From Acidobacteriota bacterium (GTDB taxonomy: Bacteria > Acidobacteriota > Thermoanaerobaculia > Multivoradales > J023): DNA of 32,862 bases. The notes beneath the pieces are model-generated. The model worked only from the letters and a program-made list of their open reading frames with translations, was not told the DNA's origin and ran no database searches. The position numbers and the translations under genes are program-made. Location: assembly GCA_003697015.1 (NCBI GenBank), contig RFGL01000190.1:1-32862 (forward strand), read 5' to 3'. Shown here piece after piece: positions 1-7,572 of this stretch (its first letter is position 1; the number at the start of each line of letters is the position of its first letter).

Positions 1-702
<702 letters not shown>

Positions 703-766
703 GCGACGCGCCGGCGCGAGACCGGCGGCCCCACCAACAACGGGGACGGTATAGAATCCCGCGACC

Positions 767-1030
767 ATGAGCGATCTTCGTCAAGCCCTCGTCTTCGCCC
801 TGGAGAAATACCCCGAGCGCGTCGAGCTGATCGCCGTCGAGGAGCTGCTCCTCGACAGCGCGCGCCAGAACGAGCGCCGGCCGGCCTACGTCAAGCTGGC
901 GGTCCCCGACGAGCTGGTCAAGGCGCTGCGCGGCCCGGCGAGCAAGCGCCAGGACGTCGTCGCCCTGGTGCGCATCCCGCAGGCGGTCGCCGAGCGCGCC
1001 GACAGCCGCATCATCCTGCCCGGCGAATGA
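767..1030 (+). CDS. hypothetical protein (87 aa)
   Basis: ATG start preceded by a -10-like TATAGAAT (750-757). The stop overlaps the next ORF start region. No family recognised. Confidence 0.65.
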   Translation: MSDLRQALVFALEKYPERVELIAVEELLLDSARQNERRPAYVKLAVPDELVKALRGPASKRQDVVALVRIPQAVAERADSRIILPGE

Positions 1031-1047
1031 GCCACCGAGGAGACCCG

Positions 1048-1311
1048 ATGTCCGACGCCCCCCCCACCACCACCGTCTCCTGTGCCCGCTGCGCCCGGAC
1101 GGCGCCGGCTGCCCGCGACGTCGCCTACGGCGGCAAGGTCGGCGAGGAGATCCGCGCCAGGATCTGCGACGACTGCTGGCAGGAATGGCAGCATGCCGAA
1201 GTCATGGTCATCAACGAGCTGCGGCTCAACTTCATGGATCCCGAATCCCTCGACGTCCTCATCCGTCACATGCGCGAGTTCCTGATGCTCGACGACCCCG
1301 GCGATGGCTGA
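1048..1311 (+). CDS. Fe(2+)-trafficking (YggX)-like protein with added CxxC/CxxC zinc-ribbon-like motifs
   Basis: ATG at 1048 preceded by GAGGAGA. GEEIRARICDDCWQEWQHAEVMVINELRLNFMDPESLDVLIRHMREFL matches the YggX pattern (GxxI...W..W...q.mlINE.rLn.....r..l...m..FL). CARC and CDDC flank the first half. Confidence 0.75.
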   Translation: MSDAPPTTTVSCARCARTAPAARDVAYGGKVGEEIRARICDDCWQEWQHAEVMVINELRLNFMDPESLDVLIRHMREFLMLDDPGDG

Positions 1312-1350
1312 GAACGCCGGCCCCGCCCGCCGACAATCCGCGGATCCCCG

Positions 1351-2130
1351 GTGAGCGTCCACCCCCCTTCCGCCTCCCATCGCCGCGGAATCCTCCACCG
1401 CTTGCGCCACCTGCCGCCGCGCCTTTGGGGGCGGCTGGCGGTGCTCGCCGCCCTGCTCGCCGGCGGCCTGTTGCTGCTGCGCTGGCCGCCGGTGGCCGAC
1501 CAGCTGACGGAAGAGAACGTCCGCGCGGTCCTCGAGCGGCTGAGCGGCTCGTGGTGGGCGCCCCTGGCACTGATCGCGCTCTACGTCGCCGGCGCGCCCC
1601 TCGGCCTGCCGGTGAGCCCGATGGTCTTCGCCGGCGGAGCGGTCTTCGGCGCCGGCGCCGGCACCCTCTACAACGTCGTCGGCCTGCTGCTCGGCGCCGG
1701 CCTGAGCTTCGCCGTCGCCCACCGCCTGGGGCGGGACGTCGTCGCCCACCTGGTCGGCACCCGCAGCCTGCAACGGGCCGAGCGGGTTTTCGACCGGCGC
1801 GGCTTCTGGCCCCTGGTGCAGATCCGTTTCGTGCCCCTGCCCTTCGCCCTGGTCAACTACGGTGCCGCCCTCGCCGGGGTCAAGCCGCGGCTCTTCATCC
1901 CGGCGACGGCGGCCGGCATCCTGCCGACGACCGTCATGCACACCTTCTTCGCCGCCTGGCTGGCGCGGGCGCCGGCGGGACAGCGACGCGAAGTCCTGCT
2001 GTGGTACGCCGCGGTATGGGCGGCGGCGGCCTTCCTCACCACCCTGCCCACCCTGCGCCAGAATCTGCGCCGGCGCCGGCGCTATCGCGAGCTCACGGCG
2101 CGTCGCCGGGCGCGGCGCGGCCCCGGTTGA
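1351..2130 (+). CDS. TVP38/TMEM64 (VTT domain) family membrane protein
   Basis: GTG start. Multiple TM segments with GLPVSPMVFAGGAVFGAGAGTLYNVVGLLLGAGLSFAVAHRLGRD and VQIRFVPLPFALVNYGAALAGV, typical of SNARE-associated/VTT proteins. Confidence 0.82.
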   Translation: MSVHPPSASHRRGILHRLRHLPPRLWGRLAVLAALLAGGLLLLRWPPVADQLTEENVRAVLERLSGSWWAPLALIALYVAGAPLGLPVSPMVFAGGAVFGAGAGTLYNVVGLLLGAGLSFAVAHRLGRDVVAHLVGTRSLQRAERVFDRRGFWPLVQIRFVPLPFALVNYGAALAGVKPRLFIPATAAGILPTTVMHTFFAAWLARAPAGQRREVLLWYAAVWAAAAFLTTLPTLRQNLRRRRRYRELTARRRARRGPG

Positions 2131-2251
2131 GACCCCCTTTCCCGGCGGCGCCGCCCGTCGCGCGCCGCGATCAACGGCCGGGGGGAATCCACGCTAGGAT
2201 GATTCTCACCGCCGGCGCGATCCGCCGGCAGGCGACGGAGACCTCGACGCC

Positions 2252-4234
2252 ATGCACAGCGCAGCGACCCGGCTCGGCTCAACCGCCTGCACCCTGAGCG
2301 TGCTCGCCCTGCTCGCCGCCGGCGACGCGGCCGCCGGCGATGCGGCCGCCGGCGGCGCCTACGTCGCCGACCAGGCCTGCGCCTCCTGCCACCGCGACCT
2401 GTGGGACAGCTACCAGGAGGTGGGCATGGCCAGATCGTTCTTCCGCCCATCGCCGGCCACCGCGATCGAGGACTTCTCCGGCGACGGCTTCTTCCACCGC
2501 CCGTCCCAGCGCCACTACGCGATGCGATTGGAAGGGGAGCGCTACGTCTTCCATCGCCACCAGCTCGACGACGCCGGCCGGCCCATCCACCGGCTCGAGC
2601 AGGGCGTCGACTGGGTCCTCGGCTCCGGCAACCACGCCCGCACCTACCTCTACCGCACCCCCGGCGGCGAGCTCTACCAGCTGCCGATCGCCTGGTACGC
2701 CCAGGAGGGGCGCTGGGGCATGGCGCCGGGGTACGACCTTCCGGATCACGAAGGCATCGGGCGGCGGGTGCGCCGCGAGTGCATGTTCTGCCACAACGCC
2801 TACCCCGAGCCCTCCCCCGGCGGCGACGGCTATGCCGACCCCCACGTCTACCCGCAGGAGCTTCCCCAGGGCACCGGCTGCCAGCGCTGCCACGGCCCCG
2901 GCGCCGCCCATCTCGCCGCCGCCCTCGATCCCGGCGCCCCGCCGGGGTTGCTCCGCGCCACCATCGTCAACCCCGGTCGCCTGAGCCGCCAGCGCCAGCG
3001 CGACGTGTGCTACGGCTGCCACCTGCAACCGGCGGTAGCCCTGCCCGGCGTACGCCGCTTCGGCCGCGGCGACTACTCCTTCCGCCCGGGCGACGACCTC
3101 GCCGACTACCAGGTGCACGTCGACGTGGTCGAGAGCCATGGCGCACGCGAGGAGCGCTTCGAGATCAACCACCACCCGTACCGCCTCGAGCAGAGCCGCT
3201 GCTTCGTCGCCAGCGGCGGTGCCCTCGGCTGCCTGACCTGCCACGATCCCCACCGCAAGGTGCCGCCGCAGGAGCGCGCCGCCCACTTCCGCGCCGCCTG
3301 CCTCACCTGCCACGCGAGCGACGCCTGCACCCGCCACCCGACGGCCGAGAGCGCGCCGGCGACGGCCGACGACTGCGTCGCCTGCCACATGCCGAAACGC
3401 CGCCCGCGCGACGTCGTCCACGTGGTGATGACCGACCACCGCATCCGCCGCACGCCCGGCGGCCCCGAGCTCCTCGCCATGCTGCCGGAATACGAACCGG
3501 CGATCGTCGACGTGCGCTTCTACCAGCCCGAGCGGGCGCCGGCCGGCAAGCTCGGGCAACTGTACCTGGCCGCCACCGTCGTCCGCGCCGGCGGCACCAC
3601 CACCGATCGGCTGGCCGCCCTCCTGGCCGAGCTCCACCCCCGAGCCCTCGATCCCTACCTCGATCTCGCCCGCGGCCTGCTCCACCAGCAGCGCTTCGAC
3701 GACGCCGTCCGGGTGCTGTCCGATCTGCTCGAGCGCGCGCCCGAGCATCCGCGGATCCTCGAGTGGCTGGGCACCGCCCGCGCCGGCCAGAACCGGCTCG
3801 AGGAGGCCGAAGCCCTCTATCGCCGCGCCCTGGTCCACGCTCCCGAGCGGCCCGAGCTGCACTTCAACCTCGGCTGGCAGCTCCTCATCCGGGATCGCCC
3901 TGCCGCCGCCGGCCGCGCCTTTGAGCGCGCCGTGGCTCTGCGGCCGAACATGACCAACGCCTGGTTTCATCTCGGCAACGCCCGCGCCGCCGAGGGCCGG
4001 CTCGAGCCCGCCGTCGAGGCTTACCTCCGCGCCCTCGCCCTCGACCCGCGCCACGCGCGGGGTTACCTCGCTCTCGCCCGCGTCCTCACCGCCCTCGAAC
4101 GGCGCCAGGAGGCCGAGCGCTATCTGCGCCACGGCCTCGACCTCGTGCCCCGACCGCAGGCCATCCGCCGCGCTCTGGCGGAGCTCGCCGCGTCGTCCGC
4201 GGATGCCGCCGGGCCGGAGGACGGCTCGAGATGA
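2252..4234 (+). CDS. secreted multiheme c-type cytochrome with C-terminal TPR repeats
   Basis: Signal peptide followed by seven CxxCH heme motifs (CASCH, CMFCH, CQRCH, CYGCH, CLTCH, CLTCH, CVACH). The C-terminal ~200 aa carries TPR units (PRILEWLGTARAGQNRLEEAEALYRRALVHAP...). Confidence 0.88.
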   Translation: MHSAATRLGSTACTLSVLALLAAGDAAAGDAAAGGAYVADQACASCHRDLWDSYQEVGMARSFFRPSPATAIEDFSGDGFFHRPSQRHYAMRLEGERYVFHRHQLDDAGRPIHRLEQGVDWVLGSGNHARTYLYRTPGGELYQLPIAWYAQEGRWGMAPGYDLPDHEGIGRRVRRECMFCHNAYPEPSPGGDGYADPHVYPQELPQGTGCQRCHGPGAAHLAAALDPGAPPGLLRATIVNPGRLSRQRQRDVCYGCHLQPAVALPGVRRFGRGDYSFRPGDDLADYQVHVDVVESHGAREERFEINHHPYRLEQSRCFVASGGALGCLTCHDPHRKVPPQERAAHFRAACLTCHASDACTRHPTAESAPATADDCVACHMPKRRPRDVVHVVMTDHRIRRTPGGPELLAMLPEYEPAIVDVRFYQPERAPAGKLGQLYLAATVVRAGGTTTDRLAALLAELHPRALDPYLDLARGLLHQQRFDDAVRVLSDLLERAPEHPRILEWLGTARAGQNRLEEAEALYRRALVHAPERPELHFNLGWQLLIRDRPAAAGRAFERAVALRPNMTNAWFHLGNARAAEGRLEPAVEAYLRALALDPRHARGYLALARVLTALERRQEAERYLRHGLDLVPRPQAIRRALAELAASSADAAGPEDGSR

Positions 4235-6045
4235 TCGGGCCCGACCGGGCGTTCCTGCGCCGCCAGCCGCTGCTCGTCGCCAGCCTGGTGGTGCTCGCCT
4301 TCTTCGGCGTCCTCTACGCCGTGCCGGCCGAGCTGCGACCGCTCCAGCCGGGAGACGTCGACCACCACGTCAACCTGATCCTCGCTGCCCTGGTCGTCGC
4401 CGCCCTGGCCGGCAACCTGCGCGCCGGCTCGAGCCGCGGCGAGCGGCGCTACTGGGCCGGACTCGCCCTCGCCTTCGGCTCGTGGCTGCTCACCGAGGCG
4501 ATCTTCGTCGCCCTGCCCCACCTCCAGCAGGCCGTCGGCGCCGCCCTGGCGGGGGACGTCTTCTACCTGTTGTTCTACCTCTTCGCCCTGCTGGCGGCCG
4601 AGGAGCAGCCCCACCGCCCTCCCGCCGGCCGGCCGATGGACGAAGCCGTGCGTTTCGTCAACCGGGCGGGGGCGACGGTCTTCCTCCTCGCGCTCTTGAC
4701 CTACTTCGTATTGATCCCCAGCGCTCTCAACCCCGCCGAATACCGCACCTGGCTGCCCTCCCTGGCGTTGTGGGCGACCCTCGATCTGACCCTCGTCGCC
4801 CGCTACCTGAATCTCGGCCTGGCGGCGCGCGACCAGCCCTGGCGGTCGCACTACCGGCTGTTGGCCCTGGCCTTCGCCTCCTGGGGCCTGATCGACCTGA
4901 TGGACGTCGTCGCCTACGCCGGCGGACCGCGCGTGCCATCGGGGACCGTCGTCGACGTCCTCTGGTTCGGCCCCTTCGCCCTGGTCGTCGCCGCCGTCCT
5001 CCGGTGCCGCTCCGCGACGCCCCCGGCCGGCTGGCTGCAGACGATCCGATGCCAACTCGAGCCGCCGGCACGGCGCCTCCGCCTGCGCCTGGTGGCCTAC
5101 GTCTTCGCCCTGCCCGCCGTCCACTTCGCCGGCTACCAGCTCGGCGTGCTCGATCCCCTGAGCCGCCGGCCGCGGGAGATCTGCGTGGTGGTCTTCCTGC
5201 TGCTTGCCGCCGCCCTGGCGCTGCTCGCCACCACCCTCCAGGCGGCCCTCGCCCGCAGCCAGCACCAGATCGAAACCGCCCGGCGGATGGCGGCGATCGC
5301 CCGCCTCACCGGCGGCCTGACCCACGAGCTCAACAACCTGCTGACGGTGATCTTCATGCACACCAGCCTGCTGCGCGACGAGCTCGACGAGGACGACCCG
5401 CGGCGTACCCGGGTCGAGCAGATCGCCGACACCGCACGGCGGGCGGCGAGCTTCACCGAGCAGCTGGTGACCTTCAGCCGCTCGCGCACGCCGGCGGCGG
5501 AGGTGCTCGACCTCAACCGGACCCTCCAACACACCGCGCGCTTCCTCGAGCCGCTGCTCGGCGAAGACGTCGAGCTGGCCCTCGAGCCGGCGCCGGACCT
5601 GTGGCCGGTGCGCATCGATCCGACCACCGTCGAGGAGATCGTCATGCACCTCGGGGCCAACGCCCGCGACGCCATGCCCGGCGGCGGTCGCCTGCGGCTG
5701 GTCACCGCCAATCGGGATCTGCGCCGCGGGCCGCGCGACGACCTCGGCCTGGCCGCCGGCCGCTACGCCGCCCTCACCGTCGGCCACGCCGCCCGCGACG
5801 GCGGGCGACGGCCCGTCAGCCACCTGGTCAGCCCCTTCTTCGCCACCGGCCTGGAGAGTCCCGCGAGCGCCTCCAGCCTGGCCAAGGTGCACGACCTGCT
5901 CGATCCCTTCGGCGGCCGCGTCCTGGTCGCCGAAGAGCCGGGGGGCAGCATCGCCGTCCACATCCTGCTGCCCCATGCCGACGAGCGGCCGGAGGACGCC
6001 GTCGTCGAAGACGCCGAGCCGCCGCTGGTCAACGCCGGCATCTGA
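4231..6045 (+). CDS. membrane-associated histidine kinase-like protein (HisKA present, HATPase degenerate)
   Basis: ATGA overlap with the upstream gene. N-terminal TM helices, H-box LTGGLTHELNNLLTVI, N-box-like GANARDAMPGGGRLRL. The C-terminal G boxes are lost (see findings). Confidence 0.82.
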   Translation: MIGPDRAFLRRQPLLVASLVVLAFFGVLYAVPAELRPLQPGDVDHHVNLILAALVVAALAGNLRAGSSRGERRYWAGLALAFGSWLLTEAIFVALPHLQQAVGAALAGDVFYLLFYLFALLAAEEQPHRPPAGRPMDEAVRFVNRAGATVFLLALLTYFVLIPSALNPAEYRTWLPSLALWATLDLTLVARYLNLGLAARDQPWRSHYRLLALAFASWGLIDLMDVVAYAGGPRVPSGTVVDVLWFGPFALVVAAVLRCRSATPPAGWLQTIRCQLEPPARRLRLRLVAYVFALPAVHFAGYQLGVLDPLSRRPREICVVVFLLLAAALALLATTLQAALARSQHQIETARRMAAIARLTGGLTHELNNLLTVIFMHTSLLRDELDEDDPRRTRVEQIADTARRAASFTEQLVTFSRSRTPAAEVLDLNRTLQHTARFLEPLLGEDVELALEPAPDLWPVRIDPTTVEEIVMHLGANARDAMPGGGRLRLVTANRDLRRGPRDDLGLAAGRYAALTVGHAARDGGRRPVSHLVSPFFATGLESPASASSLAKVHDLLDPFGGRVLVAEEPGGSIAVHILLPHADERPEDAVVEDAEPPLVNAGI

Positions 6046-6054
6046 GCCGCCGGT

Positions 6055-7572
6055 TCAGGGCTCCGACGGCGTCGCCGGATGCCGCGGCGGCTGCTCGATC
6101 AGCAGGTGGAGGAGATTGTTCTGAAAGGTCGGATTGCGCAGGAAGCTGGTGTGGCGGTCGCTGACGAAGAACGTCCAATCCCAGGGGATCGGCGACCGCA
6201 GCCAGCCCGCCGGCCCGCCGGCCAGACGCTCGTCGGCCAGCGCCGAGGCGCGGCTGACGGTACCGTCCCCCGGCCCCATCAAGCCGAGCTCCTCCGGCCC
6301 GTCGAAGACCAGCTCCAACCGGCCGGCGCGACGCAGCACCACCGCCCGCTCCAGGGTCGCGTCGGCGTCGCCGGCGAAGAGCACCAGGGTGGTCGGCGGG
6401 CGGCTGGACGGGTGCTGGTCGAGAGCGGCGTGGAAGCGCCGGCCGCGCTCCAGGGCGGCGGCCATGAAGCCGGCGACGTGCCGGCGGCGGGCGGCGGCGT
6501 CGAGGGACGGATAGAGCCAGGCGAGGAAACGCTCCTGGTCCTCGGCGAAGGGCCCCCAGCCGTTCTCCATCCAGGTGGCGACGTCGTAGAGCGGCGGCGG
6601 CGCCGCCGGCCGGCCGCCTTCGTCGAGCCACAGGAGAGCGTGCTGCGGGCGGGGCAGCATCTGGTAGACCGACGTCAGGGTCGCCGCCAGGGCGGCCTGG
6701 ATGCGCGGCAGGACCGGGTGACCGCGGCCCTGGATCAGGTCGCGCAGCACCTTCATGCTGCCGAAGTTGGGGGTGCCGACCATGATCAGCCGCTCGACGT
6801 CGGGAGAGCCGGCCCAGGTGATCGGCGGCGGCGCGCCGCCGAGTACGTCGCGCGGGCCGTAGCGCAGGTAGTAGCGGGCGACCAGCCCGCCCATCGAATG
6901 GGCGATGACGTCGAAGCGCACCGGCTGCTGCGGCAGGCCGGCGCGGCGCCGCGCCTCGCGCACCTGCTCCCGCGCGTGACCGATGAAACGGCCGAGGGCG
7001 ATGGCGTTGTCCACCCCGTCCTGGCGCCAGTCGTAGGCGAAGGTGAAGACCAGGGGCGCGGCGGGATCGGCCGGCGCCGCTCCCTCGCCGCCGGCGGCCG
7101 CGGCTCCGGAGCCGGGCACCAGCCGATAGCCCGCCCCCGCCAGCAGATTGAGCAGGGTGGCGTAGACGTCGAAGCTGACGTCGGTGACCAGGGCCTCGGC
7201 CCGCACCTGCGCCAGCGGCGCGGTGGCCTCGGCGTCGTCGTCGATATGGCGCAGGTCCTCGGGGCGGGGACGGGCGGGCAGGGCGGCGACGTCGAGGCCG
7301 AAGGCGCGAAAGCCTTCCTCGCGGCCGTAGCTCAGGGCATCCTTGGTGAAGAAGGCCCCCCAGACGATCTTGCCGTCGGCCTGCCGCACCAGCTCGGAGC
7401 CGGCGAAGCCGGGGATGACGATCACCGGATTGCGCTCGGGATTCTGCCGCGCGGCGGCGTAGATGCGGGCGATGTCGGGCCGTGGATAACGCGCCACCAC
7501 GCTCCGCACCGTGCGGCAGCCCGCCAGCAGCAGCACCAGCAACAGAAGGAGAGCGGCCCGGCGGCGGCTCAT
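6055..7572 (-). CDS. LCAT-like alpha/beta hydrolase, predicted lipoprotein
   Basis: Start at 7572 overlaps the upstream kinase stop (ATGA). Lipobox-type N-terminus MSRRRAALLLLLVLLLAGC; NPVIVIPGFAGSEL; FAYDWRQDGVDNA; nucleophile elbow VIAHSMGGLVARYYLRYG; C-terminal GDGTVSRASAL and DRHTSFL, as in the lecithin:cholesterol acyltransferase family. Confidence 0.85.
   Translation of the reverse strand: MSRRRAALLLLLVLLLAGCRTVRSVVARYPRPDIARIYAAARQNPERNPVIVIPGFAGSELVRQADGKIVWGAFFTKDALSYGREEGFRAFGLDVAALPARPRPEDLRHIDDDAEATAPLAQVRAEALVTDVSFDVYATLLNLLAGAGYRLVPGSGAAAAGGEGAAPADPAAPLVFTFAYDWRQDGVDNAIALGRFIGHAREQVREARRRAGLPQQPVRFDVIAHSMGGLVARYYLRYGPRDVLGGAPPPITWAGSPDVERLIMVGTPNFGSMKVLRDLIQGRGHPVLPRIQAALAATLTSVYQMLPRPQHALLWLDEGGRPAAPPPLYDVATWMENGWGPFAEDQERFLAWLYPSLDAAARRRHVAGFMAAALERGRRFHAALDQHPSSRPPTTLVLFAGDADATLERAVVLRRAGRLELVFDGPEELGLMGPGDGTVSRASALADERLAGGPAGWLRSPIPWDWTFFVSDRHTSFLRNPTFQNNLLHLLIEQPPRHPATPSEP

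Noticed and set aside
2279-4132. 617-aa minus ORF opposite the multiheme cytochrome
   Set aside because: Repetitive Gly/Ala/Val-rich antisense frame; the plus strand has seven CxxCH motifs and TPRs.
4120-5976. 618-aa minus ORF opposite the histidine kinase-like gene
   Set aside because: Antisense GC artefact with no recognisable motifs.
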